Assembly: GCA_002374055.1 (NCBI GenBank)
Contig: DFLA01000022.1
Coordinates: 1 to 41,929, forward strand
Length of the DNA: 41,929 nucleotides
Direction of reading: 5' to 3'
Source: Caryophanales bacterium UBA3631
Lineage (GTDB): Bacteria > Bacillota_I > Bacilli_A > RF39 > UBA660
The position numbers and the translations under genes were made by a program. This document shows, one piece after another, positions 1-8,613 of this stretch; position 1 is the stretch's first letter, and the number at the start of each line of letters is the position of its first letter. The notes beneath the pieces were generated by a model. It saw nothing but the letters and a program-made list of their open reading frames with translations. It was not told the origin of the DNA and did no database searches.

Positions 1-1
1 A

Positions 2-2074
2 TTATTTATAAAAATCAAAGTATTTTTTTGAAACTCTACTAACAATTCTTTTATTTACATTACTTTGATAATTAGAACCAGATTCATTATAATACACATC
101 AGGACTTATAACCGTAAAACTAACACGAGGATTATCATAAGGAGCATAAGCAATAAAAGTAGTAGTTATAGTCTCAGTATCAACAACACCATCATCATCA
201 GTATCAATAAAACTCTCACTAGTACCAGTCTTTCCAGCAGGTTTATAAGAAAGATCAATATAACCATAACCAGTACCAGAATCAAGAACTCTTTGAAAAC
301 CTAACTTAACCCTATCCAAAAACTTAGGATCAGTATTAACGTTGTTCAAAACAATAGGATTAACATCCCTTATCTTATCCTTTAAACCATCCTTACCTGG
401 ATTGTAAACAGATTTAAGTAAAAAAGGTTTAAGTCGTTTTCCTCCATTAGCAACAGTATTTATATATTGAGATAACTGAATAGGAGTATAAGTATCATAC
501 TGTCCAATTGAAAAATCAAGCAAATGACCTGGAAGAACACTATCACCCTTATAGCCCAAACTTTCAACAGGTAAATCAATACCAGTAGCTACACCCAAAC
601 CAAATTCAGCAAAAGTATCACGATAAATCTTAAAAGCAGAAGGATCAATAACTAAAGGTCCATCATAAGAATAACTACCCTTACCAACACGAATTGCAGT
701 ATTATACTGATAAGTATTTGAAGAATTCTGTAAAGCACTTATATCATCTAATACACCCAAATACTTCCAAGAACACTTCAAAGGCGTAGCAGCAATTTTT
801 AAACAACTATCATCACGAACCTCACCTATAGACAAACTACCAGTATTATATCCAACAATATGACTTGCACCTTTAACAACTGAACCAACAACAACAGGAG
901 AAGTAGTAATACCAGGAGTATAATCATAAAATTTATAAGAAGAACCACTTGGTACAATCTGCTTACCAGCCATTGCAAGAATTTCACCAGTATTAGGATC
1001 ACTAACAATTACAAAAGACTTATTATAAAATCTAGTATTAGGTTCCTTCTTAGTAGCTAATAATTCCTCCTCTAAAATTTTCTCAATTTCAGCTTGCAAA
1101 TCAATATCAATAGTAAGCATTATATCATTACCGCGTTTACCCTCTTCAAGCAAAATATACTTTCCATTAACAACTTGATACTTATTCTTAACACCACTCA
1201 AAATATCCTCATATTGATATTCCAAATAACTAGTACCAACCCTATCATTCAATGAATAACCCTTATTCAAATAATAACTCTTTAACTCATATGGAATACC
1301 ACTATCACTACTTGAAACAGTGCCCAAAATAGTCTTAAAAACACTTCCATATAAATATTCCCTATTCCAATCAAGCTTAACACTAACTCCAGGTAAATCA
1401 TTCAAATTTTCAGCAATAACAGCATACTCACTAGGAGAAACATCATCCTTCTTAATAACCTTATCCTCATAATTATACCCAGTATTCATCAATTTAAAAA
1501 TATAAGCAGCCTCTTTATCTGAATCAGAATAACCATCCAAATATTTCTTAGGAACACGCTCCATTTTAAAACGTTCAATAGTATCAACATCAATTTTTCT
1601 TTCATTTAAATCATTATATTCCTGATCAGTAATCAAACTTCGTGCTAAAGAAGAATTTCCCTTGATCCAAAAACTCCTTAAATCATCATCACTTAATCTC
1701 TTAAAATCAACATCAATCATAGACCCAATCTTATAAGCTAAACTAATCTCCTCATCAACAGACAAACCATTCTTCTTATAAACAATAGTCCTAACAGCAA
1801 TATTATCAACAATCAACTTACCATTTCTATCATATATTCTTCCCCTAGGAGCACTATCTCCAAGAACAACCTTTATAGTCGCTAAATCAACTTTCTCCTT
1901 AAAAAAACTTCTCCTAATAATTTGAACATAAAATAAATAACCAATTAAAATACTCAAAACAATAAATATTAACCATATTAAAACCTTAAACCTTTTCGTA
2001 ATTTTATTCTGTCTTTCCTCATAAACCTTTCTCTTACTAAACTTAATCTTATACTTTTTACTTTTTAAACTCAT
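2..2074 (-). CDS. Penicillin-binding protein, class B transpeptidase (PBP2/MrdA-like)
   Basis: Cross-links peptidoglycan stem peptides on the outer face of the membrane. The 690-residue protein has a basic cytoplasmic tail (1-28), one membrane anchor (about 30-53), a dimerisation region and a C-terminal transpeptidase domain. All three active-site motifs are visible: SVVK with nucleophile Ser398, SSN at 451-453 and KTGT at 615-618. The length and single anchor fit elongasome or divisome class B PBPs; I cannot separate PBP2 from FtsI types by eye. The ATG at 2074 has no Shine-Dalgarno sequence of its own. An 18-codon ORF with a good RBS overlaps it (see 2071-2127), so translation may be coupled. 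The gene is complete, with its TAA stop at 2-4. Confidence 0.93.
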   Translation of the reverse strand: MSLKSKKYKIKFSKRKVYEERQNKITKRFKVLIWLIFIVLSILIGYLFYVQIIRRSFFKEKVDLATIKVVLGDSAPRGRIYDRNGKLIVDNIAVRTIVYKKNGLSVDEEISLAYKIGSMIDVDFKRLSDDDLRSFWIKGNSSLARSLITDQEYNDLNERKIDVDTIERFKMERVPKKYLDGYSDSDKEAAYIFKLMNTGYNYEDKVIKKDDVSPSEYAVIAENLNDLPGVSVKLDWNREYLYGSVFKTILGTVSSSDSGIPYELKSYYLNKGYSLNDRVGTSYLEYQYEDILSGVKNKYQVVNGKYILLEEGKRGNDIMLTIDIDLQAEIEKILEEELLATKKEPNTRFYNKSFVIVSDPNTGEILAMAGKQIVPSGSSYKFYDYTPGITTSPVVVGSVVKGASHIVGYNTGSLSIGEVRDDSCLKIAATPLKCSWKYLGVLDDISALQNSSNTYQYNTAIRVGKGSYSYDGPLVIDPSAFKIYRDTFAEFGLGVATGIDLPVESLGYKGDSVLPGHLLDFSIGQYDTYTPIQLSQYINTVANGGKRLKPFLLKSVYNPGKDGLKDKIRDVNPIVLNNVNTDPKFLDRVKLGFQRVLDSGTGYGYIDLSYKPAGKTGTSESFIDTDDDGVVDTETITTTFIAYAPYDNPRVSFTVISPDVYYNESGSNYQSNVNKRIVSRVSKKYFDFYK

Positions 2075-2127
2075 TTAAAAACAAATAAGGAAAAACCAAA
2101 AAAAATACAATTAATATTTATACTCAT
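2071..2127 (-). CDS. Possible 18-codon leader peptide overlapping the PBP start
   Basis: A GGAGG six bases upstream of an ATG opens an 18-codon hydrophobic ORF beginning MSININ. It ends in TGA, and that TGA shares ATGA with the start codon of the PBP gene. The PBP start itself lacks an RBS, so ribosomes ending here could re-initiate on it. Against this, the ORF is short, holds an 8-T run and uses TGA, a stop that no other host gene in the window uses (a TAA follows two codons later). It may be a coupling leader, or the transcript leader may simply contain a chance ORF. Confidence 0.4.
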   Translation of the reverse strand: MSININCIFFGFSLFVFK

Positions 2128-2193
2128 AAAATACCTCCATAAAATTTATTAAACATTCAACCATATTTGAATATAATTAATCAGGTGATTAAA

Positions 2194-2457
2194 ATGTATG
2201 AATTTCTAATTAAAAACTACATATCAAAATTAAAAACAAACGACATAAAACAATTCGCACAAAAAAATGGTATAGAACTAAATGAACAAGAACTAAAAAT
2301 TATAGAAAAACACATAAAAAATGATTGGCGTACAATACTATATGGAAACCCGAGACCAATACTTGACAACCTAAAAACTAACCTAAATGAAATACAATAT
2401 CAAAAAATTGAAAACCTATATAAAGAATTCAAAAACAAATACAAAAACTACTTATAA
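2194..2457 (+). CDS. DUF2624-like small protein (YqfT-like)
   Basis: An 87-residue, lysine- and asparagine-rich, probably all-helical protein with no membrane segment. The ATG at 2194 is preceded by AGGTGAT at good spacing and is preferred over the upstream TTG at 2167; a TATAAT lies at 2172-2177. In Bacillus subtilis the DUF2624 gene yqfT sits beside the endonuclease IV gene yqfS. Here the gene is convergent with the endonuclease IV gene and overlaps its 3' end by 10 bases, and size and helical character fit DUF2624. The family assignment rests mainly on context. Function is unknown. Confidence 0.6.
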   Translation: MYEFLIKNYISKLKTNDIKQFAQKNGIELNEQELKIIEKHIKNDWRTILYGNPRPILDNLKTNLNEIQYQKIENLYKEFKNKYKNYL

Positions 2458-3332
2458 TAACTTATTACGTCCTCATATAAATTATCATTAAAACTTTCAT
2501 TTTTAATCATATCAATTTCAAATTTATATGGAGGATAACTTAAAGCCTCATCCTTAACATAAGGTGTTTCTAATATTTTAGGAACATCTTTTATTCTTTC
2601 ATTATAAACAATACTAATAATATTATTAAAACCAATAAACCCATAGCCTATATTTTCATGTCTATCCTTATGAGCACCAATTGGATTCTTACTATCATTA
2701 ATATGAATACATAATAACTTATCCAAACCAATTATTTTGTCGAATTCAGAAAGAACACTATCAAAATCATTCAAATCATAACCAGCATCATGTATATGAC
2801 AAGTATCTAAGCAAACACCAATCCTATCCTTATATAAAACGCCATCAATTATAGACTTAATCTCATCAAAATTAACTCCAACCTCAGTTCCCTTTCCTGC
2901 CATAGTCTCAAGTAAAATCTTAACAGAAGTATCTGCTAAAACATTATTCAAACAATAAACAATATTTGAAATAGCCTTTTCACTACCTACACCAACATGA
3001 CTGCCTGGATGAAGGACAACCTTATCAAAACCCAATTGCTCAACCCTTTTAAGTTCATCCCTCAAAAAACTAATAGAAAAATCAAAATTCTTCTCATTTG
3101 CCAAATTAACAACATAAGGAGCATGCACAATAACATTATTAAAATCAATACCATTTTTTTTCATCAAATCAAAAGCACTCTTAGTAAGGCGATCATCTAT
3201 AGGTAACCTTCGTGTATTTTGAGGAGCGCCAGTATAAAACATAAAAGTATTTGCACCATAAGAAATACACTCTTGAACACTTCCTACCAACTGATTACTC
3301 TTACTAAAAGAAACATGTGAACCTATTATCAT
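2448..3332 (-). CDS. nfo: Endonuclease IV (apurinic/apyrimidinic endonuclease)
   Basis: Zn-dependent AP endonuclease of base excision repair, cutting 5' of abasic sites. The 294-residue TIM barrel matches the usual length. The metal ligands are recognisable in order: HAPYV, HPGSH, LLETMAGKG, CLDTCHIHDAG, HINDSK, HKDRHENIG and ILETP, which account for all nine Zn ligands known from the E. coli enzyme. The ATG at 3332 (MIIGSHVSF) follows AGAGGT and replaces a start ten codons upstream that lacks an RBS. Its stop overlaps the convergent DUF2624-like gene by 10 bases, so the two transcripts are antisense at their ends. Confidence 0.96.
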   Translation of the reverse strand: MIIGSHVSFSKSNQLVGSVQECISYGANTFMFYTGAPQNTRRLPIDDRLTKSAFDLMKKNGIDFNNVIVHAPYVVNLANEKNFDFSISFLRDELKRVEQLGFDKVVLHPGSHVGVGSEKAISNIVYCLNNVLADTSVKILLETMAGKGTEVGVNFDEIKSIIDGVLYKDRIGVCLDTCHIHDAGYDLNDFDSVLSEFDKIIGLDKLLCIHINDSKNPIGAHKDRHENIGYGFIGFNNIISIVYNERIKDVPKILETPYVKDEALSYPPYKFEIDMIKNESFNDNLYEDVISYYK

Positions 3333-3389
3333 ATAATACCTCTTTTCATATAAATTATACAATAGAACGAAGATAAAATAAATATATAT

Positions 3390-3413
3390 AAAAAAGATAC
3401 TTAATAAAGTACC
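3390..3413 (-). terminator. Rho-independent terminator after the YtxH gene
   Basis: Read on the minus strand, GGTACTT-TATT-AAGTATC forms a 7-bp stem (one G-U) that begins at the last stop-codon base of the YtxH gene and is followed by TTTTTT. It closes the lipoprotein/acidic protein/DUF948/YtxH transcription unit before nfo. Confidence 0.75.
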
Positions 3414-3820
3414 TATTTTTCTTCATTTTCTAATTTATTTAAAACTTCACGAGTTACCTCAATAGCCTTTTGCCTAACAGCCTCAGCACTGCTTTCTAAA
3501 ACAGGTGTTCCCTTAGAAACAGCATATTGTACTAACTCTTCAGCCATATCTTGAACTTGCTTAGCCTTCTTCTTAGCAATCTTCAATACTTTTTCCTTAT
3601 CTAAATCAGATAATTCCTCTCTAATTTCAGCAATTTTAATCTCAATATTTTCTTTAACCTCTTCAATATCAATACCACGTGCTTTATCAACTAACTCATC
3701 CATTTTTTTCTTTAATTCACGTCTTGTTTCACTACCCTTCTTAGGTGCGAATAAAAAACCAATACCAGCTCCTATAGAAGCCCCCAAAATAAACTTACCT
3801 AAACCATTCTTCTTACTCAT
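3413..3820 (-). CDS. YtxH domain protein
   Basis: A 135-residue envelope protein. The N-terminus carries a glycine-rich hydrophobic segment (GLGKFILGASIGAGIGFLFA, about 5-24) followed at once by the PKKGSETRR motif typical of YtxH. The rest is a charged helical region rich in Lys and Glu, probably a coiled coil. In Bacillus the family is linked to general stress, but its biochemical role is unknown. The start at 3820 is chosen because AAAGG lies nine bases upstream; the ATG three codons earlier directly abuts that RBS. The start overlaps the stop of the DUF948-like gene by 8 bases (ATGAGTAA), mirroring the ytxG-ytxH pairing. Confidence 0.88.
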   Translation of the reverse strand: MSKKNGLGKFILGASIGAGIGFLFAPKKGSETRRELKKKMDELVDKARGIDIEEVKENIEIKIAEIREELSDLDKEKVLKIAKKKAKQVQDMAEELVQYAVSKGTPVLESSAEAVRQKAIEVTREVLNKLENEEK

Positions 3821-4094
3821 CAAAATCATCCTTTCTCTTCTTAAAAATTTTAAATAAAAACTTTAAAACACCTTCAGAAACTCTATTTGTAACAGAATTA
3901 ATAGTACTAGTACTCTTATCGATTACTTCAAATAAATTATCCAATTTATGAACCTTAACAATAACATCATCAAGTAAAGTATTAGTCTTATTAAGCATAA
4001 CAATCAACTTATAAACAAATACTATAATAAATACAATTAAAGCGCAAATCAAAGAATACATCAACATTGGCAATAATTCATTACTCATTTCCAT
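3813..4094 (-). CDS. DUF948-like (YtxG-like) membrane protein
   Basis: A 93-residue protein with one N-terminal membrane helix (about residues 8-30, SLICALIVFIIVFVYKLIV) followed by a helical region with amphipathic spacing and a basic tail (KIFKKRKD). This layout, together with its place just before a YtxH gene, matches DUF948 proteins such as Bacillus YtxG. The start MEMSNELL at 4094 has GAGG nine bases upstream; MSNELL at 4088 is the alternative and would give the 8-base overlap seen elsewhere in this window. It overlaps the end of the acidic protein gene, so the three genes are likely translated in a coupled way. Confidence 0.7.
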   Translation of the reverse strand: MEMSNELLPMLMYSLICALIVFIIVFVYKLIVMLNKTNTLLDDVIVKVHKLDNLFEVIDKSTSTINSVTNRVSEGVLKFLFKIFKKRKDDFDE

Positions 4095-4737
4095 TATTAT
4101 CATCCTCTTTTTCATACATTGAATCAATCAAATTAAATAAATCACTATCATCAACATTATCACTTTTCACACTTTTAGAATTATCCAATAACTCATCAAA
4201 CATATCTAAATCATTATCAAGTTTTACTTCCTCTGGTTCACCAAATAAAGTAACCTCCAAATCATCCTGAAGAGTTCCATAAGCCTTCTTCCTTATATCA
4301 TCAATACTTACATCCTTATGATTATAATATGTAGAACCAGAATAATTATTCCTAACTTTAACATCTTCCTTATGATAATTCTTATCCAAAACACCATATA
4401 TAGGAGAAATAATAGGCGTAGGCTTAAAAACCTTTTTAGACTCTTTTTTTACATCACTCTTTTTAGCTTTATCAATAGAACTGCTCTTCCTTACCTTATC
4501 ATTTTTCAAAACCTTCTTAGGTGGCTCCAAACTAGCAAAATCATTATCATCAAAAAATATTGGTTGTTGAACTCTTTCTTCCTTCTTAACAACAACTTCC
4601 TCAGTAACTTCTTTAACTTCCTCTTTTTGTTGAGGAGCAGGAATATCAACCTGAATAACTTCCTTTTTTATTGGTTCCTCTTCATCAACTTCAACCTCTT
4701 CAGTAAACATATCACGTAACTTGTCCATCAAACCCAT
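4081..4737 (-). CDS. Acidic, low-complexity hypothetical protein with a PIISPIYGVLDKNY motif
   Basis: I cannot assign this 218-residue protein to a named family. It begins with an amphipathic stretch (MGLMDKLRDMF) that could touch the membrane, then a Glu/Val/Lys-rich disordered region. A central ordered motif, FKPTPIISPIYGVLDKNY, lies at about 110-130, followed by a region with SIDDIRKKAYGTLQDDLE and an Asp-rich C-terminus (DMFDELLDNSK, DSDLFNLIDSMYEKED). There is no catalytic motif, signal peptide or membrane helix. The start at 4737 has AGGAAGGTG upstream. It is cotranscribed with the DUF948-like and YtxH proteins, so an envelope or division adaptor role is plausible but unproven. Confidence 0.6.
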   Translation of the reverse strand: MGLMDKLRDMFTEEVEVDEEEPIKKEVIQVDIPAPQQKEEVKEVTEEVVVKKEERVQQPIFFDDNDFASLEPPKKVLKNDKVRKSSSIDKAKKSDVKKESKKVFKPTPIISPIYGVLDKNYHKEDVKVRNNYSGSTYYNHKDVSIDDIRKKAYGTLQDDLEVTLFGEPEEVKLDNDLDMFDELLDNSKSVKSDNVDDSDLFNLIDSMYEKEDDNNGNE

Positions 4738-4750
4738 AAAATTCACCTTC

Positions 4751-5359
4751 CTATTCACTAAACTCTAAAATGTTATCATTTAAATTTTTTTCATCATTAA
4801 ATAATTCAAACTTTTCCTCTTTATACTTAAAATAATTCTCATCCAACATAATTCTAATAACCTTATTATTAAACTTAACAGTCGATAAAATATATGAACA
4901 ATTCAAAATCACACTATCAATATTCTCCTTATCAACAAGAGACTCAATACTAGCATAATTATACATAAAATTAATTAAATATTTATCATCAACCTTTTTA
5001 ATATTGATATAACCCTTTTTACCATCAATATTAATTTCCCTATAATAATAAGAATCATCACTCTTCTTATAAGTTATATCCTTTTGATAAAAATAACTTA
5101 TAGCATCAATATATAAATAATAATAATTCCCATCAGAATAAAGCCTATCATTAAAATCAGTTGTATCTATATAAATAACACCCCTTGGAATATAATACTT
5201 ATATCCTTTACCAATATGATTATAAAGACTATTATCCTTAGATAAAACAACATTAACTATATTATCAATATCAGCTGTATCAATCCTTACAGCAGTACAT
5301 CCAGTAAGAAAGAACATACATAGAAATATACCTAATGTCATGAAAACTGACTTTCTCAT
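4751..5359 (-). CDS. Predicted lipoprotein of unknown function
   Basis: A 202-residue secreted protein. Residues 1-21 form a lipoprotein signal peptide ending in the lipobox LTGC, so Cys21 would be lipidated and the rest anchored outside the membrane. The mature part is rich in Tyr, Asp and Ile with alternating beta-like stretches and no recognised enzymatic motif. AGGTGA precedes the start. It leads into the acidic protein/DUF948/YtxH genes (13-base gap) and probably shares their transcript. Confidence 0.75.
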   Translation of the reverse strand: MRKSVFMTLGIFLCMFFLTGCTAVRIDTADIDNIVNVVLSKDNSLYNHIGKGYKYYIPRGVIYIDTTDFNDRLYSDGNYYYLYIDAISYFYQKDITYKKSDDSYYYREINIDGKKGYINIKKVDDKYLINFMYNYASIESLVDKENIDSVILNCSYILSTVKFNNKVIRIMLDENYFKYKEEKFELFNDEKNLNDNILEFSE

Positions 5360-5439
5360 GATTCACCTACTCTCCTAAATTATAACAAATATTTAAAAAA
5401 AATAATACAAAAATAACTTTTTTTTACTACTTTACATGT

Positions 5440-6069
5440 CTACTTATGTACACTAATTCTGTAAATAATATTACCATTTGAAACAAACTTCTTCTCATAC
5501 TCAGTTTGAACATTAAATTTTAAATCATCAGAATACAAATCCAATGAAATATCATCAATAATATAACCATAACTACTAAAAGAAACTATAGAATACTCAA
5601 ACAACTTACGATTATCAGTCTTCATTATAATCCTACAAACATTAGAAAAAATAGAATCATACTTATTCAAAAAAATATCACTTGTAAGTCTCCTCTTACT
5701 GTGTCTTTCTTTTGGCCATGGATCAGAAAAATTTAAATACAAACATTCAACTTCCTTAAAAAAAACATCATTAATACCATTAGCATCCATTCTAATTAAA
5801 CGTAAATTAGGAATATTTAAACTTTCCAACTTTTGAACAGCTCTAACCAAAACACTATCAAACTTCTCAATACCTATAAAATTAATATTAGGATTAGCAA
5901 GAGCCATACCAATAATAAAATCACCCTTACCCATTCCTATTTCAACATGTATAGGATTATCATTACAAAATAAAGATTTAAAATTACCCTTATAACTACA
6001 ATAATCACTTATAATGTAACTTGAATTTAAAATAGTAAGAGAAGCACCTTTTACATTTCTAAGTCGCAT
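5440..6069 (-). CDS. trmB: tRNA (guanine-N7-)-methyltransferase TrmB
   Basis: Methylates G46 of tRNA to m7G using S-adenosylmethionine. The 209-residue protein shows the SAM-binding motif VEIGMGKGDF near residue 44 and the family signature NFSDPWPKERHSKRRLT near 118-134, with the catalytic Asp in SDPWPK. The start MRLRNVKG at 6069 has GGTGAT just upstream and is preferred over an ATG eight codons earlier. The conserved second-last Arg in HSKRR is encoded by AGG, a useful check that AGG is read as arginine here. It lies 27 bases downstream of the hypothetical gene at 6097. Confidence 0.95.
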   Translation of the reverse strand: MRLRNVKGASLTILNSSYIISDYCSYKGNFKSLFCNDNPIHVEIGMGKGDFIIGMALANPNINFIGIEKFDSVLVRAVQKLESLNIPNLRLIRMDANGINDVFFKEVECLYLNFSDPWPKERHSKRRLTSDIFLNKYDSIFSNVCRIIMKTDNRKLFEYSIVSFSSYGYIIDDISLDLYSDDLKFNVQTEYEKKFVSNGNIIYRISVHK

Positions 6070-6096
6070 AATATCACCAACATAATTATACATGTT

Positions 6097-6585
6097 TTAA
6101 ACCATTTTATCAATAATAAAAGGATTACTTATCTTTTTACCACAAGATTTAACCATTAAACATCTCTTACCATATGTAATTTGAGAATTCTCAAGCAATA
6201 AACCTAAAGAAATAAAGTCAATCCCTTTAGGATCAAAATATACTTCACCATTATAAAGATAATAAACACCATCAATATCAATAACATCATCCAATTTATA
6301 AATAAATCCATCAATTTCAGAAATAGAAATATCAATATCAACAATATTATAACAATCAAAACATTGAGAATCCTCAATAATCTCCAAAATAGCTCCATAA
6401 AACTTATCAAGATAAACATTAATATTATAACTACCACATAAAGAAATATTATAGGTTTTTTCAATCGAAAACAAAATATCCCTTATATATCTTTCAACCT
6501 CACACTTATTTAAAAAATCAACCTGACTAATTTTTTTACTATTTAAAAAAACTATTAAATTATTATCCATAAAATCAATCTTCAT
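6097..6585 (-). CDS. Hypothetical protein, 162 residues
   Basis: Not recognised with confidence. A soluble, acidic protein rich in Ile, Asp and Tyr, with no signal peptide or membrane helix. The opening (MKIDFMDNNLIVFLNSKKI) reads as two beta strands, followed by a helix and then DKFYGAILEIIED, a strand-rich layout loosely recalling the N-terminal domain of MecA-type adaptors. That resemblance is weak and is inference only. AGGTGA lies directly upstream of the ATG. It probably forms an operon with trmB. Confidence 0.6.
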   Translation of the reverse strand: MKIDFMDNNLIVFLNSKKISQVDFLNKCEVERYIRDILFSIEKTYNISLCGSYNINVYLDKFYGAILEIIEDSQCFDCYNIVDIDISISEIDGFIYKLDDVIDIDGVYYLYNGEVYFDPKGIDFISLGLLLENSQITYGKRCLMVKSCGKKISNPFIIDKMV

Positions 6586-6634
6586 AAATTCACCTAAAAT
6601 ATTTTATGAAAATAATAATTTAATGAGATAAAAT

Positions 6635-7216
6635 TTAAATAGTTCTCTCTATCTTTTCAACAACTTCACTCTTGCCCATCTTAGTAACATTAGAAAACAT
6701 TACAAATTCATCACCAACAACAAGATCCAAATCAGCCAACAATAAATTACGTTGTTTCTGTTGCAAAGTAACCCCTATCTTATCAGTCTTTGTTGCAACA
6801 ATAACAACAGGTAACTTATAATACTTTAAAAAATTATACATCATAATATCATCATTTGATAACCTATGTCTAAAATCAACTAACATAAAAACACATTTTA
6901 AATTAGCTCTATTAACTAAATAATCTTCCATCATCAAACCGAACTTTTTTTGCTTAGCCTTACTTAAATTTGCAAAACCATATCCAGGAGCATCAACCAA
7001 ATAAAAACTATCATTAACCAAATAAAAATTAATAGTTTGAGTCTTACCAGGATTAGAAGATGTTCTTGCAAAATTTTTTCGATTTATTAAAGTATTAATA
7101 AAACTACTCTTACCAACATTTGACCTACCCACTAACAAAAACTCAGGTTTATTATCAGTAGGATACTGACTACGCCTAACAGCACTAATTTCTAAATTTA
7201 CACTACTTATCTTCAT
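6635..7216 (-). CDS. engB: Ribosome biogenesis GTP-binding protein EngB/YsxC
   Basis: GTPase needed for assembly of the 50S ribosomal subunit. The 193-residue protein has the G-motifs in order: G1 GRSNVGKS, G2 Thr in GKTQTIN, G3 DAPGYG, G4 TKTDK and a G5-like MFSNVTKMG. The length matches the family. The start MKISSVN at 7216 has GGAGG six bases upstream; the ATG two codons earlier sits with no spacing and is unlikely. It lies 57 bases downstream of murE and may be cotranscribed. Confidence 0.96.
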   Translation of the reverse strand: MKISSVNLEISAVRRSQYPTDNKPEFLLVGRSNVGKSSFINTLINRKNFARTSSNPGKTQTINFYLVNDSFYLVDAPGYGFANLSKAKQKKFGLMMEDYLVNRANLKCVFMLVDFRHRLSNDDIMMYNFLKYYKLPVVIVATKTDKIGVTLQQKQRNLLLADLDLVVGDEFVMFSNVTKMGKSEVVEKIERTI

Positions 7217-7273
7217 ACACATCCTCCAATATATAAATAATTATACATAATTTTAAACCAAAAGAAAACAAAT

Positions 7274-8605
7274 TTAAAGACTTTTTATAATATTTCTAAT
7301 ACATTCACCATCATTAAAAGGAATCCTTTCAGAACCAATCTTAATAACACTTTCATGTCCTTTACCTAAAACTAATAATATATCATTGTGGCGAAGCATT
7401 GAAACACCCTTAAAAATAGCTTCACCTCTATCATAACAAACACAGTAATTATTAAAATTAACACCATTCAACATATCAGAAACAATAGAATCAAAACTCT
7501 CATCATATAAATCATCACATGTAATAATACCAAAATCACATTTACTAAGTAATAATTTAGTCATAATAGGTCTTTTTAATCTATCCCTATTTCCAGTACA
7601 ACCAAAAACAACATACAATTTGTTATAACCACTAATACTAGATAAAACGTTTTCAATAGCATCAGGAGTATGAGCATAATCAACAATAATACTATTATCA
7701 GAATAATTAAAAACTTCCATTCTACCACTAGGAGCATAAATATTTTCAATAACAGTTAAAATACAATCCATTGAAAAACCCATCTTTAACAAAACAATAA
7801 TACACGACATCAAATTATAAGAGTTATACCTACCAATTAAATTATGCTTAACAACATGACTACAACCATCAAAAAAACTAAATCTATAATCAATAGAATC
7901 ATAAATTCTATAATCACACTTACCAAAACCGTATGTAACTAAATTATCACAAGAAAAATAATTATGATAAGAATCATCACAATTAACAATACCAATACCA
8001 TTACTCTTTAACTGGCCAAATAACTTCTTTTTAGCACATACATATTTTTCAAAACTTTTATGATAGTCCAAATGATCATGAGTTAAATTAGTAAAAATTG
8101 CATAGTCAAACCTAACACCATATAACCTATCCTCAGCCAATCCTTGACTACTAGCCTCCATTACTACACACTTATACCCACTATTATAAGAATCCAGCAA
8201 TAACTCATAAATCAAAGCCAAATCAGGGCAAGTATTAGATAAATCACATACCTTTCTATCTCTATAATACCCTAATGTACCAATCATTGAACATTTAACA
8301 CCAAGCTTATTCAAAGATTGATATATTAAATAACTAGTAGTAGTCTTACCATTAGTACCTGTTATACCAATAATTGTCATATCATCAATAATACTGCTAT
8401 AATTAGAAAAAACATAATCCTTTAAAAACTTTCTAGTATCATCAACTATAACAGTATCAACACTATAACTTCCATGAGTCGCAATAACCTTACTAGCGCC
8501 ATTATTAATCGCATCAACTATATAATCATGACCATCACTTTTAATACCAGGTAAAGCAACAAAAATATCACCATTCTTTATTCTTCTAGAATCAGACTTA
8601 ATCAT
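7274..8605 (-). CDS. murE: UDP-N-acetylmuramyl-tripeptide synthetase MurE
   Basis: Adds the third amino acid to UDP-MurNAc-L-Ala-D-Glu in the cytoplasm. The 443-residue protein has the N-terminal Mur ligase domain (SDSRRIKNGDIFVALPG), the ATP loop GITGTNGKTTTSY, the central TNLTHDHLDYHKS motif and the C-terminal domain with VDYAHTPDA and LGKGHE. The position that reads DNPR in diaminopimelate-adding MurE instead reads DDLYDE (about residue 363), so the amino acid added is not obvious. The start at 8605 follows AGGTGG. It sits downstream of the prepilin-like gene with an 8-base gap. Confidence 0.93.
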   Translation of the reverse strand: MIKSDSRRIKNGDIFVALPGIKSDGHDYIVDAINNGASKVIATHGSYSVDTVIVDDTRKFLKDYVFSNYSSIIDDMTIIGITGTNGKTTTSYLIYQSLNKLGVKCSMIGTLGYYRDRKVCDLSNTCPDLALIYELLLDSYNSGYKCVVMEASSQGLAEDRLYGVRFDYAIFTNLTHDHLDYHKSFEKYVCAKKKLFGQLKSNGIGIVNCDDSYHNYFSCDNLVTYGFGKCDYRIYDSIDYRFSFFDGCSHVVKHNLIGRYNSYNLMSCIIVLLKMGFSMDCILTVIENIYAPSGRMEVFNYSDNSIIVDYAHTPDAIENVLSSISGYNKLYVVFGCTGNRDRLKRPIMTKLLLSKCDFGIITCDDLYDESFDSIVSDMLNGVNFNNYCVCYDRGEAIFKGVSMLRHNDILLVLGKGHESVIKIGSERIPFNDGECIRNIIKSL

Positions 8606-8613
8606 AAAACCAC

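Noticed and set aside
2071..2127. Frameshift: leader as a broken N-terminus of the PBP
   Set aside because: The PBP already has a complete basic tail and membrane anchor, and the leader adds no domain. A sequencing slip in the 8-T run cannot be fully excluded.
5440..6069. Reassignment of AGG from Arg to Met, which I recall being reported for some uncultured Bacilli
   Set aside because: A highly conserved Arg in the TrmB signature (HSKRRLT) is encoded by AGG here, so AGG is most likely Arg. One site only, but it is a clear one.
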